Positions 23,605 to 31,974 of a stretch of DNA of 46,623 bases are shown here, piece by piece. Made by a program: the position numbers and the translations under genes. The DNA lies in contig DAPKRQ010000198.1 of assembly GCA_031800475.1 (NCBI GenBank), positions 1-46,623 of the forward strand, given 5' to 3'. Origin of the DNA: Kuafuiihalomonas phototrophica. Its GTDB lineage: Bacteria > Myxococcota > Kuafuiibacteriia > Kuafuiibacteriales > Kuafuiibacteriaceae. The notes under the pieces are model-generated. The model saw nothing but the letters and a program-made list of their open reading frames with translations, did not search any database and was not told where the DNA came from. Positions within the stretch are counted from its first letter, which is position 1. The number at the start of each line of letters is the position of its first letter.

Positions 23605-24465
23605 ATGGAACCGATCATGATCGTCTCGGTGCGCCCGAGCGAAGCCGTCGAAGACATGTCTCGAGCTCTCGCGGCCGCATTGGGGCGACAGGCTGCTCCG
23701 ATCGCATCCCATGCAGAGTCGGATATTCGCTACGGCACTTTTGAAGCTGCAGCGCGGACGAACGACAAGAGTTCGTTTCGAGTGATCGCCGTGGTACGGG
23801 GTTCCCCCCGAGAGCTTCACGAGCTGCCCGAGCTCGCGCAAGCCCTCGCGCAGGAGTACGACCCCATCGTCGTCCATCACTGGGCGCTGCTCGATCCCGA
23901 CTCGGAGGACCTGCCGTTCGAGTTCGACCGCATGTGTGCTCCAGCTCGGGTCGATTGGGTGGTGCGGTCGGACGCACCCGAATGGTGCACCGAGTGGGCT
24001 GCGGGCCTGGCCCGAGAGCTGATTTCCGCGCGGGCGGAAGGGCCCGATGCCCGCGAGTCCCAGGTTCCTTCGATCTCGGACCTGGCACTGGACGAGGCTC
24101 CCGGACCGATTCCGCCTCCCGCCCCTTCCCCGAGCCTCACCCCGGTCGGGCAGACCCCGTCTGAACCGATCCAGACGGCAGCGGGTCCGGTGCGACTCGG
24201 ATTCCCTGGACAGGTCGCGAAACGGGACGCCCGGTACACCTACGTCTTCGACTCGGAAGAGATCCTGGCCATGAGCGGAGAGGCCAAGCTGGAAGGTCCA
24301 TCCATTCAAGCGGGCATCCCATCTACTCGCTCGGAATCCGCAAGTCCCTCCGTCGTACTGCCGAGCTCTCCCGTTCCGCCGATCCGGCGACGACCGTGGT
24401 GGCCCTGGATCCTGGCGGCCGCAGCGGCCGGAGCCGTAGCCGCCTCGTTTCTGGCGTTCGAGTAA
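23605..24465 (+). CDS. Tail-anchored protein of unknown function
   Basis: The 286-residue product starts at ATG 23605 with GAGG eight bases upstream. The first 145 residues look like a globular alpha/beta domain (MIVSVRPSEAVEDMSRALAA, FRVIAVVRGSPRELHELPEL, YDPIVVHHWALLDPDSEDLP) that I cannot place. A Pro/Ser-rich linker of about 110 residues follows, then a Trp/Pro entry and one helix near the C-terminus (WILAAAAAGAVAASFLAF). The globular part should face the cytoplasm. It lies between the small FNWD protein and the PP2C phosphatase, so it may anchor the signalling complex to the membrane. Confidence 0.7.
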   Translation: MEPIMIVSVRPSEAVEDMSRALAAALGRQAAPIASHAESDIRYGTFEAAARTNDKSSFRVIAVVRGSPRELHELPELAQALAQEYDPIVVHHWALLDPDSEDLPFEFDRMCAPARVDWVVRSDAPEWCTEWAAGLARELISARAEGPDARESQVPSISDLALDEAPGPIPPPAPSPSLTPVGQTPSEPIQTAAGPVRLGFPGQVAKRDARYTYVFDSEEILAMSGEAKLEGPSIQAGIPSTRSESASPSVVLPSSPVPPIRRRPWWPWILAAAAAGAVAASFLAFE

Positions 24466-24475
24466 GGAGCTGCCC

Positions 24476-25666
24476 ATGGCTTGGACGTGGCACGAAGCAC
24501 TTCACGTCGGTCGGGTTCGACCGCAAAACGAAGACTTCATTCGGATCGATCCGACCCTCGGCTTTGTCGCGGTAGCGGACGGCGTGGGAGGACACGCCGG
24601 CGGCGACTGGGCCGCCCGCGAGGCGACTTCGATCCTTCATCGCTCCTTGCAGGAGATCGAAGGTGTGGTCCGGTCCTTTCCTCGCTCCAAGAACATCGCT
24701 TCAGCAGATGTGGAGCGAGCCGTGGGCTCGGCCTACGAGCAAGCCCACCGTGCCGTTACCCGAGCCAGCGTCGCCGAGGCAGGTCTCGCCGGCATGTCGA
24801 CCACCCTCACCAGCGCCATCGTACTGGGGGATCGGGTGCTGGTGGCGCACGTGGGAGACTCCCGCGCATACCTTGTCGGTGAGCGGCACGTGGAACAGCT
24901 TACCGAGGACCATGTCCAGCATCGGAGCTCGATTCAGCCAGGCGCCCCGCACGGCCGGCCGCTCAATCGGGCCATCGGCGTACGCGCGCCCAAGCCCGAT
25001 CTGCGGTGGGTGGATCTTTCGTCCGAACACCACGGTCTATTGCTTTGCTCCGATGGACTGTCGGACTTGCTCGAAGGCGAGGAAGAACTGGCTCGGGCGT
25101 GGTTCGGATTTGGTCCGGACAAGTGCTGCGACGCCCTGGTCGACCTGGCGTTGAGCCGAGGGGCTCCCGACAACATCGCAGTAGCGGCGGTGGCGCGACG
25201 AGATGCCTTCACCCCGGACGAGCTCGAGGAGGCGAGCGAACGATGGAGCCGCGTCACCCGCCTGAAGGGAGCCCCCTTGCTTCAAGATCTTCCGGCGCTC
25301 CGTCTCGGTGAATGGCTCGCCGATGTGCGCACGACCGAGTGGAGCGAAGGCGAGCAGATCCCGCCGATGTCCGAACCGGGCATCCGGCTTCTGCTTCGAG
25401 GTCGGATCGAACTTTCATTGGATGGTCGCAGCACGGTGAGCCCGCCCGGTGCGCTCTTGGACGAGCAGCGGCTGGTCCTGCCGGAGGGCCACCTCTATGA
25501 CCGAAGAGCCCTGGACGCGGTGGAGATTCTCGAGATCCCGACGAAATGCATCACCGACATGCTGCTGTCGGATCCACGGGCCGCATCTCGCATTCTGTGG
25601 GAGGCCCTGGGGGACCTGGCCACGAAAGTGGACGGCCTGCGGACCGAATCGGAGGTGAGGTCGTGA
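24476..25666 (+). CDS. PP2C-type Ser/Thr phosphatase fused to a cyclic-nucleotide-binding-like domain
   Basis: The 396-residue product has a PPM/PP2C catalytic domain in residues 1-245. Metal-binding and catalytic motifs are RPQNEDFIRID, VAVADGVGGHAGGDWAAREA, LVAHVGDSRAYLVG, LLLCSDGLSDLLEGE and GAPDNIAVAAV. Residues about 275-390 resemble a cNMP-binding beta-barrel (WSEGEQIPPMSEPGIRLLLRGRIELSLDG, PPGALLDEQRLVL), but the Arg-containing phosphate cassette is not clear, so a nucleotide may not be the ligand. A very good ribosome site AAGGAG lies seven bases before the ATG. It probably reverses the phosphorylation made by the two operon kinases. The stop overlaps the next kinase start as GTGA. 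Confidence 0.85.
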   Translation: MAWTWHEALHVGRVRPQNEDFIRIDPTLGFVAVADGVGGHAGGDWAAREATSILHRSLQEIEGVVRSFPRSKNIASADVERAVGSAYEQAHRAVTRASVAEAGLAGMSTTLTSAIVLGDRVLVAHVGDSRAYLVGERHVEQLTEDHVQHRSSIQPGAPHGRPLNRAIGVRAPKPDLRWVDLSSEHHGLLLCSDGLSDLLEGEEELARAWFGFGPDKCCDALVDLALSRGAPDNIAVAAVARRDAFTPDELEEASERWSRVTRLKGAPLLQDLPALRLGEWLADVRTTEWSEGEQIPPMSEPGIRLLLRGRIELSLDGRSTVSPPGALLDEQRLVLPEGHLYDRRALDAVEILEIPTKCITDMLLSDPRAASRILWEALGDLATKVDGLRTESEVRS

Positions 25667-27456
25667 GCACGGACTCGACCGAATGCGAGTTCATCCGGCC
25701 GCACCTCAAAGCGGCTGGACTGTCCGACGCTGTGCTCGAGAGTCTGGAACGGGCATGGAAGCAGACCGGTGACTGTTCCTTCTTGGACTTCTTGGTCGAT
25801 CGTCAGGTGATACGAGCCGGAAAGCCCAAGCTTTTGGATGCGGTCCGAAAAGGCTACATGCGGGTCCCGGTCGCCACCGTGCTGGGCGAGGTTCGTCCTC
25901 CCGAAAAGGACGATGAACCGGAGCCGAGCGCCGAGGATTCGGACGATCTCTTCGATGGTTCGGACGACATCACCCGCCCGGGGCTCCCACCGAGCTCCAC
26001 CCCGAGGGAAGCGACGCAGACCTCTTTGCGTTCCAAGCGACTTCCTTTTCCGGGTGTGTCTTCCCCCGTCGCGTCCGATCATGCGACGGCGCCCGAGTTC
26101 GACCGAGCCACGCCGGACTCGACGTCATCCTCTGTCGTATCTACCGGGCGCTCAGCTCCCGCAGCTCCGACTGAACTCCCCAGACAACCCCCGGAGCCGA
26201 CTCACCGTTCGGGCTCGCCGAATCTTCCTGCTGCAGGGGCGCTTGGTGAATTCGGCCGAACGGCGCCAGGGCCGATGCCCCCATCGGAGCCAGCATCCCG
26301 GGCTGCCACCTCGCAGCCAGATGGACCCGGTCGATCGGTGTCCGACCCGGCTTCCGTGTCGGTGGGGCCTGCCCATCGGTCCGTTACCCATGACCGGTCG
26401 GACGACTCTTTGGCGCTGACCGACACGGTGCCCCCCTACCGCCATCCGGGTGCGGCGAAGGGGGCCCGCGAGACCCTGACGGATATTTTGAAGAGACTTC
26501 CGGTCCCGGACCGTCACGCTCCTCCCCGCACGCCCACGCCGGTGGCTCCTTCCCTGCGATTCCCCAAAGTGGGTGAACAAGTGGGGCGTTATCTGCTTCA
26601 GGAGCGACTGGGAGAAGGCTCTACCGCCATCATCTTTCGATCGTTTCACCCCGCCTTGGGCGTGCCGATCGCGGTGAAGGTCTTTCGTCCAGAAACCCGA
26701 AGCGGGGACCTCTTTTCGGAAGCACGCATCCTGGCCAAGCTGGACCACCCGAACATCGTGCGGGTTCTCGACGTGGACGACGGCGAAGGCATTCCGTACA
26801 TCGTGTTCGAGTATGTCGGCAGCATGACCCTCGAGGATCTGGTCACCGCCAGCGGCAGGCTCCCTTGCGAAAGGGTGCTGGAACTCGGCTTCGAGCTGGC
26901 CAGCGGTCTCACGGCCGCCCACCAACAGAGCTTGCTTCATCGGGATGTGAAGCCTTCCAACGTGCTCATGCGTCGTGACGGTCGGCCCAAGCTGGTGGAT
27001 TTTGGTCTGGCGACGGTCAAGAATCAGCTGCAAGGGCCAGACGGACGAACGGCGTGCGGCTCCCCCGCCTACATGGCTCCGGAGCAGATTCTTCGGCCTG
27101 CCGACGTCGACCACCGGGCCGACATGTATGGACTGGGCGCCACCCTGTACCATGCCGCCGCGGGCGAGCCTCCCATTTCGAAACCGACACCGGCCGAGAC
27201 CTTGAAAGCCCAACTGCACGAGTTTCCCAAGCCTCTGCTTCATCGGGTCGACGGTTTCGACCCGGGCCTGTCGTCGTTCATCGAGACACTCCTCCACAAG
27301 CGACCCGACGAACGATTCGGAAGCTGGGAGGTGGTACTGGACCAACTCGTCGACCTCCGAAACGAACGCCTCGGTCGCTCCGGCCCGGGAGCGCCCCCGA
27401 ACAAGACCGCGGTTCGAACCTTTCAGCGGGCATGGAGTTCCATATGGCACCGATAG
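25663..27456 (+). CDS. Soluble Ser/Thr protein kinase with long N-terminal extension
   Basis: The 597-residue product begins at GTG 25663. Residues 1-75 form a helical domain of unknown type (IRPHLKAAGLSDAVLESLER). Residues 80-295 are a low-complexity Pro/Ser/Thr/Asp-rich segment that may be disordered and phosphorylated. The kinase domain covers about 305-575: glycine loop LGEGSTAIIF, Lys339 in IAVKVF, HRDVKPSNVL at 426-435 and DFG at 446-448 with GSPAYMAPEQ after it. All catalytic residues are kept. No membrane helix is seen. It is translationally coupled to the PP2C gene and overlaps the heme oxygenase start by 13 bases, so kinase, phosphatase and bilin synthesis are expressed together. 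Confidence 0.85.
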   Translation: MSTDSTECEFIRPHLKAAGLSDAVLESLERAWKQTGDCSFLDFLVDRQVIRAGKPKLLDAVRKGYMRVPVATVLGEVRPPEKDDEPEPSAEDSDDLFDGSDDITRPGLPPSSTPREATQTSLRSKRLPFPGVSSPVASDHATAPEFDRATPDSTSSSVVSTGRSAPAAPTELPRQPPEPTHRSGSPNLPAAGALGEFGRTAPGPMPPSEPASRAATSQPDGPGRSVSDPASVSVGPAHRSVTHDRSDDSLALTDTVPPYRHPGAAKGARETLTDILKRLPVPDRHAPPRTPTPVAPSLRFPKVGEQVGRYLLQERLGEGSTAIIFRSFHPALGVPIAVKVFRPETRSGDLFSEARILAKLDHPNIVRVLDVDDGEGIPYIVFEYVGSMTLEDLVTASGRLPCERVLELGFELASGLTAAHQQSLLHRDVKPSNVLMRRDGRPKLVDFGLATVKNQLQGPDGRTACGSPAYMAPEQILRPADVDHRADMYGLGATLYHAAAGEPPISKPTPAETLKAQLHEFPKPLLHRVDGFDPGLSSFIETLLHKRPDERFGSWEVVLDQLVDLRNERLGRSGPGAPPNKTAVRTFQRAWSSIWHR

Positions 27457-28136
27457 TCTCGACCCTCGCCCTTTCGGCCCACCTGAAACTCGAAACCAAA
27501 GACCTTCATCGTTGGGTGGAAACCAAGCCCTGGGTTCGGGACTTTTTGAAGGGCCGACTTCCATTCGATGCCTGGGTTGCGCACCAGCGAATGCTCTTGA
27601 CGGTCTATCGGAGCCTCGAAGCTGCCATCGAAGGTCATCTTCCGCCAAGCTCCTTCGACTGGAACGAGGTCGCCCGTTCTTCGGCGCTCGAGGCCGATCT
27701 GCATCGGCTGGGAGCAGAGCCCGTGCCGTCTACCCATCCTGCGGCAGTCGATTACGCTGAACACATCGAAGCGGTCGCCGCGCGCCAGCCGGTGGGTCTA
27801 TTCGGGCACGCGTACTGTCGATACCTGGGAGACCTGTCGGGCGGCCAAATCTTGGCCCGACTGAGCGGGCAACACTTCGGGCCCCGGGCCGGAGACCTCG
27901 AGTTTCATCGTTTCGGGCGAGACCCGAAGGTCTTGAAGGAGGCGTTCAAAGCCATGTTGGACGGCCTCCGCCTCGACGAAGATGAACGCATCACGGTGGT
28001 GAGCGAAGCGAAACATGCGTTCGCGCTGAACGGCACACTGTTCGATGCCGCTCACTCGGTAGCCCCGGATGCCCCCCACCAGAGCACGAATCCCAGCACC
28101 AACAGCAGCCCCACGGCGACGACCAGCCTCGCATGA
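27444..28136 (+). CDS. ho: Heme oxygenase (biliverdin-producing)
   Basis: The 230-residue product is a classical heme oxygenase. The proximal ligand His22 lies in KLETKDLHRWVE, and the distal helix carries AYCRYLGDLSGGQILARL, almost identical to the RYLGDLSGGQ signature of mammalian and cyanobacterial enzymes. It opens heme to biliverdin, CO and iron using reductant, here probably from the operon ferredoxin. ATG 27444 has GGAG six bases upstream; ATG 27432 is less likely. The last 20 residues are Ser/Thr/Pro-rich and their codons lie antisense to the end of the convergent kinase gene. Together with the divergent bilin reductase this gives a complete route to a phycobilin. Confidence 0.9.
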   Translation: MAPIVSTLALSAHLKLETKDLHRWVETKPWVRDFLKGRLPFDAWVAHQRMLLTVYRSLEAAIEGHLPPSSFDWNEVARSSALEADLHRLGAEPVPSTHPAAVDYAEHIEAVAARQPVGLFGHAYCRYLGDLSGGQILARLSGQHFGPRAGDLEFHRFGRDPKVLKEAFKAMLDGLRLDEDERITVVSEAKHAFALNGTLFDAAHSVAPDAPHQSTNPSTNSSPTATTSLA

Positions 28137-29005
28137 GTCGCCGGCTTCACGGATGGCAGGCTTTCGGTGGCCGGGTTTTGGGGTCGGAGCACGTCTTCGA
28201 CGGCCCGCCGAAACGCATCCGCATCTTCGAACCGGTCTTCGGGACGCTTGGCTGCGGCGCGTTGGACCACCGCGTCGAGTTCGGGGAAACGGTCCAGCAA
28301 ATCGTCGCGAAGACGGGGAAGAGGTTGCTCGACCTGAAGCTGTAGGGTCTCGAAGGGGGTGGCTCCCTCGAACGGGGCGCGACCCATGAGCATCTCCCAG
28401 AGCATCAGCCCCAACGCGTAGACATCGGTGCGACGATCGGTCGATTCGGCCGTGGCCTGCTCCGGGCTCATGTACGCTGGCGTTCCGAAAAGCTCACCGA
28501 CCTGGGTGAGTCGATTCGGATCCAGACGCTCCGACCAAGCAGCCAGACCAAAGTCCACGATCTTTACCCCGCCCCCTTTCCGGAGCATGACGTTGTGGGG
28601 CTTGAGGTCTCGGTGAACCATCCCGTTCTCGTGAGCGTGATGGACACCCCGCGCTACGCGCGCGATCAAGTCCAACGCCTCGACGGGTTCGACGGGGCCG
28701 AGCTGACGCAGACGTTCGGCCAGGCTCGTCCCCTCGACCATCTCCATGACCAAGTATGGGGCTCCCGCCTTCGTGCTTCCAAAATCGGAGACTTTGACCA
28801 CGCTCGGATGGTCCAAGAGGGCGGCGGAACGGGCTTCTCTCGAGAATCGATCATGGACATCCTGTCCCATGGAGGTCCGCAGCACCTTCAGTGCGTGTCT
28901 CCGCTGCAGCTGAAGGTGCTCCACCTCGAACACGCGCGCGTGTCCGCCTCGCCCCAACTCCCGCAGGACCCGATACTTTCCGTCGATGACCGAGCCCACA
29001 TCCAC
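28052..29005 (-). CDS. Membrane-anchored Ser/Thr protein kinase
   Basis: The 317-residue product has a complete kinase domain: GRGGHARVFEVEH, Lys40 in HALKVL, VHRDLKPHNVML, IVDFGLAAW and GTPAYMSPEQ. One C-terminal helix (LVVAVGLLLVLGFVLWWG) anchors it with almost nothing outside, so any sensor must be another protein. I chose GTG 29005 (product starting MDVGSVIDGKYRV), because the open frame upstream runs into the arsS gene; GTG 28999 is also possible. The 3' end overlaps the heme oxygenase gene by 85 bases in antisense. It may be independent of the bilin operon, but the overlap allows mutual interference. Confidence 0.82.
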   Translation of the reverse strand: MDVGSVIDGKYRVLRELGRGGHARVFEVEHLQLQRRHALKVLRTSMGQDVHDRFSREARSAALLDHPSVVKVSDFGSTKAGAPYLVMEMVEGTSLAERLRQLGPVEPVEALDLIARVARGVHHAHENGMVHRDLKPHNVMLRKGGGVKIVDFGLAAWSERLDPNRLTQVGELFGTPAYMSPEQATAESTDRRTDVYALGLMLWEMLMGRAPFEGATPFETLQLQVEQPLPRLRDDLLDRFPELDAVVQRAAAKRPEDRFEDADAFRRAVEDVLRPQNPATESLPSVKPATHARLVVAVGLLLVLGFVLWWGASGATE

Positions 29006-29132
29006 GATGCGAGCATGCTCCGGTCCGAACGCGGAGAAAAGCCCCCTGCGGATCGGCGTCGGACCACGGTGGTGGACGCCCGAAGCGGTGTTTCGCTTTG
29101 CCTCGGCCTCGTCTGGATTCGAGACGCCGGCG

Positions 29133-30215
29133 TCACGACGTGGCGCCGCCGCAGGAGCTGCCCGAACCGGCGGTGCAGCCGTAGCAGTGCGCGGCGGTCC
29201 GAATTCGAGTCTGCTCGAAGGACACCGGATCAAAGTCCCGAATGTGCACAGGTCCCGACCGGCCCGCGACCTTCATGTCCAGCATCTGATTGAAGTCGCA
29301 ATCGTAGACCCAACCGTCCCAGGACACCGACAGGGTGTTGCGGCACATGAGCCCCGAGATGGTGGCGGGGTTGAACGCGTTGACCAGGCGCTCCATGTAC
29401 CCCTCGTAGTTTCCGGTCTCGACGAGCCACTCGAGATAACGCGAGATCGGCATGTTGTTGAGCACGAACAAGCGGTCGAAAGTCACTGAGTGCCGCCGAG
29501 ACAGCTCCCGCTTCCACTCTGCCTCCATGGCGGCCTGTGAGCCCCCGAGGAAGGCGCCTGCCGGATTGCTCATGAGCGTGAGCCGTCGCTTCGGATCGCC
29601 CTGACCGTAGCCGACCGCGTTGAGCCGCCGAAGCGCTTCGATCGATTTTTCGAAGGTACCATCGCCGCGCTGGGCGTCCGTATTCCTGACGGCGAAGTGC
29701 GGAAGCGAGCAGACTACCTCGACTTCGCGCTCGGACAGCCATCTTGGAAGGTCACGGTACTTGTTCGCGAGCAAGACCGTCAGGTTGCAGCGGTCGATGA
29801 CGTGTTTGCCCCGCTCCCGACTCGATTCCACCAAATACCGAAACTGTGCATTCAACTCCGGGGCCCCACCGGTCAGATCGACCGTGTGCGCGTCCGTTCG
29901 ATCCAAGGCATCGATACACGCCTCGGCCGTGGCTCGATCCATCATGGCGTCCGTGCGATCAGGCCCCGAGTCCACGTGGCAGTGGCGGCAGGTCATGTTG
30001 CATAGCTTGCCGACGTTGATCTGAAATATCTCCAAACGGGCCCGGACGAGCTCGGTCCACCCGGCCTCGGACAAGCGCCCCGCAAAGTTCGGCACGCCGG
30101 CGCCAGCGAGGGTCTGAAGTTGCTCGGCCGGCGGGGCGAGCGGCGAGCGGCGAGACGCCAAGGACATGGTCGCCTTGGGGCCGCTGACGTCCTGGTCGAT
30201 GACAGGCAAGCTCAT
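29133..30215 (-). CDS. arsS: Arsenosugar biosynthesis radical SAM protein ArsS
   Basis: The 360-residue product is a radical SAM enzyme with the cluster motif CNMTCRHC (C72, C76, C79) and glycine motif VDLTGGAPELN. The C-terminal end HCYGCTAGSGSSCGG is characteristic of the ArsS family, which adds a deoxyadenosyl group to dimethylarsenical during arsenosugar synthesis. ATG 30215 overlaps the upstream stop as ATGA. The usual ArsM methyltransferase is not in the window, so the pathway must be completed elsewhere. Family assignment is strong; the exact arsenic product is inferred from homology. Confidence 0.88.
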   Translation of the reverse strand: MSLPVIDQDVSGPKATMSLASRRSPLAPPAEQLQTLAGAGVPNFAGRLSEAGWTELVRARLEIFQINVGKLCNMTCRHCHVDSGPDRTDAMMDRATAEACIDALDRTDAHTVDLTGGAPELNAQFRYLVESSRERGKHVIDRCNLTVLLANKYRDLPRWLSEREVEVVCSLPHFAVRNTDAQRGDGTFEKSIEALRRLNAVGYGQGDPKRRLTLMSNPAGAFLGGSQAAMEAEWKRELSRRHSVTFDRLFVLNNMPISRYLEWLVETGNYEGYMERLVNAFNPATISGLMCRNTLSVSWDGWVYDCDFNQMLDMKVAGRSGPVHIRDFDPVSFEQTRIRTAAHCYGCTAGSGSSCGGATS

Positions 30216-30904
30216 CGTTCAGTTTCCTCCTCTTCGATCTGCTCCATCATCTGGATTCCATGTACCAGCGCCGCACCTCCGCGGATCGCACAAGCCACGT
30301 GAGCGGCCTCGGTCAGCTCCGGCAACTCGGCGCCCGACTTCTTCGCTGCGAGGGTGTGGGCCTCGATCTGATACGGGCACTGAATGGCGTGGGCACAGGC
30401 CAAAGCGATCAGGTGCTTTTCCCGCGAGGCGAGCGCGCCATCGGTAAATACGGCTTCCTTCCAAGCGCGCTGGGCGTCGGCCAGACCCGGCGCCGGCTCG
30501 GCGAGACTGGATCGCTCTTTCGAGTGGTTTCGATCAAAATATTCTTGGGAGACGGTGGCGGTTGGACCGTCCATCGACAGCCGCCCTGCTTGCCCGGACA
30601 TCTGAACCCCGTAGGCCAAAACCGACTCGCCGCGGACCGCGGATGCCGCGTGAACCGCTTCGGTCATCTGGCTCAGGTCGGCCCCGGCCTCGAGCGAACC
30701 GCGGGTGTAGGCGTCGATGCAGTAAGGACACTGAACCACGTGCGCCACCGCCAAGGCGGCCAGGGACTTTTCGCGAGCGCTGAGGGCTGCGGGCTGGAAG
30801 ACCGCCCCATAGTAGGCGAAAAACGCGTCAGCCAGGTCGGGCTGGCCGCGGGCAATGGTCCCGAACCGAGCGAGGTGCCTGCGGTGATAGTGTGAAGTGG
30901 GCAT
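30212..30904 (-). CDS. Arsenosugar-associated AhpD-like protein, doubled domain
   Basis: The 230-residue product contains two AhpD/carboxymuconolactone-decarboxylase-like repeats. Repeat 1 has CPYCIDAYT (C59, C62), repeat 2 has the same passage as CPYQIEAHT with only the first Cys. Similar peroxidase-like proteins are commonly encoded beside arsS. The ATG 30904 is preceded by GGAAGAGG. The four-base overlap with arsS means both are made together. A thiol-based redox or peroxidase role is likely for repeat 1; repeat 2 is probably structural. Confidence 0.8.
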   Translation of the reverse strand: MPTSHYHRRHLARFGTIARGQPDLADAFFAYYGAVFQPAALSAREKSLAALAVAHVVQCPYCIDAYTRGSLEAGADLSQMTEAVHAASAVRGESVLAYGVQMSGQAGRLSMDGPTATVSQEYFDRNHSKERSSLAEPAPGLADAQRAWKEAVFTDGALASREKHLIALACAHAIQCPYQIEAHTLAAKKSGAELPELTEAAHVACAIRGGAALVHGIQMMEQIEEEETER

Positions 30905-31082
30905 GCCTCTTCCGACGCCGCCCATGTGGCACGACCTCGGGTCCGGGGTCGAGTCGAATCGCCCCTGCAACCCCGGCGGTGGAGCCGACTTCGGCGGTTC
31001 GGTTCGGGGGATCCTGCGCGTTGTCGGCGGGACGAATCGGAAATCCCGCACCCGCTTGTCGCGGGGCAGGCAACCGGCCACC

Positions 31083-31098
31083 TTTGCGCATGCGCAAA
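31083..31098. repeat. Perfect 16-bp palindrome over a predicted start codon
   Basis: TTTGCGCATGCGCAAA reads the same on both strands and covers the ATG (31090-31092) of the hydrolase lipoprotein gene. It could be an operator for a dimeric regulator or a hairpin that hides the start in the mRNA. Function is unknown. Confidence 0.6.
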
Positions 31099-31974
31099 CG
31101 GGTTCCGATTTGGTGCCTGGTGACGTTTTCGGCGTGCACCACCATCGAAATCGAAGAAGAGGAGATCTTCGATGTGAAGCGAACGGTGGATGCGGAGCTA
31201 CTGGCCGAACTCGGCGTCGACCGGCGTAGGCTCACCTTGGACACGGAAGATGGGGAGCGGTTGGTGGCTTGGCATCTGGCCCGCCCCGACGCCCGCGGAA
31301 TCGTGGTGCTCTACGGAGGCAACGGTTTTTTGATGGTGACTGCGCGCGACTGGATCGAGTCGCTCTCCGAGCTCCCGGTGGAGGTGCTGATGTTCGACTA
31401 TCGCGGCTACGGCCGAAGTACAGGCCGCCCCTCGGTGGAAGGACTTCGCCGGGACGCGATCCGGGCATATCGTGAAGCGACCGAAGAACTGGGATGGGCG
31501 CCTCAACGGGTGGTGTTGCACGGACACAGCCTGGGTTCGTTCGCGGCGCTCTACGTGGCGGAGCGTCGACCCGCGGCGGGGGTGGTGGTCGAAAATCCCG
31601 TCACGAGTGCCGAAGACCTGGTCGAGGGGCTCGTTCCTTGGTTCGTAGATCCGCTGATTCGTTTCGAACTCGCGCCTGCGATCCGCTCCGACGACAACGT
31701 GGATCGAATGAAAAGACTACAGCGTCCATCCCTGGTCTTCGGCGGACGGGAGGATCCGATTGCTCCCGTAGGCATGGCTCGGACTCTCGCGGGAGCTTCT
31801 TCCTCGGCCACCTTGCGGGTCTTCGAAGGAGGCAGCCACAACGACCTTCCGCGACAAGAGGGCTATGTCTCGGCCTACCGGGACTTCATCGAACAGGTTC
31901 TGCCCAAAGACTCCGACACGCACGGTGAACTCCCTTCCGCCTCGGGCACCGCAGCAGCTGAGCTCGGTCCATGA
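31090..31974 (+). CDS. Alpha/beta-hydrolase lipoprotein
   Basis: The 294-residue product starts MRKRVPIWCLVTFSAC, a short signal peptide with a lipobox-like FSAC. The rest is an alpha/beta-hydrolase of the serine aminopeptidase/BEM46-like type: oxyanion region VLYGGNGF, MFDYRGYGRS, nucleophile elbow GHSLGS, acid region FGGREDPIAP and histidine region FEGGSHND. It is likely a membrane-bound periplasmic esterase or peptidase. ATG 31090 lies inside a perfect palindrome, and no good ribosome site is visible. It is divergent from the AhpD-like gene and overlaps the next gene as ATGA. Substrate unknown. Confidence 0.8.
   Translation: MRKRVPIWCLVTFSACTTIEIEEEEIFDVKRTVDAELLAELGVDRRRLTLDTEDGERLVAWHLARPDARGIVVLYGGNGFLMVTARDWIESLSELPVEVLMFDYRGYGRSTGRPSVEGLRRDAIRAYREATEELGWAPQRVVLHGHSLGSFAALYVAERRPAAGVVVENPVTSAEDLVEGLVPWFVDPLIRFELAPAIRSDDNVDRMKRLQRPSLVFGGREDPIAPVGMARTLAGASSSATLRVFEGGSHNDLPRQEGYVSAYRDFIEQVLPKDSDTHGELPSASGTAAAELGP

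Noticed and set aside
18336..28136. Cyanobacterial origin of the whole window
   Set aside because: Neighbouring genes (HRDVSPSN kinase with PEGA, STAS/zinc-ribbon, PATAN) and base composition fit a myxobacterium, and no photosynthesis gene is present.
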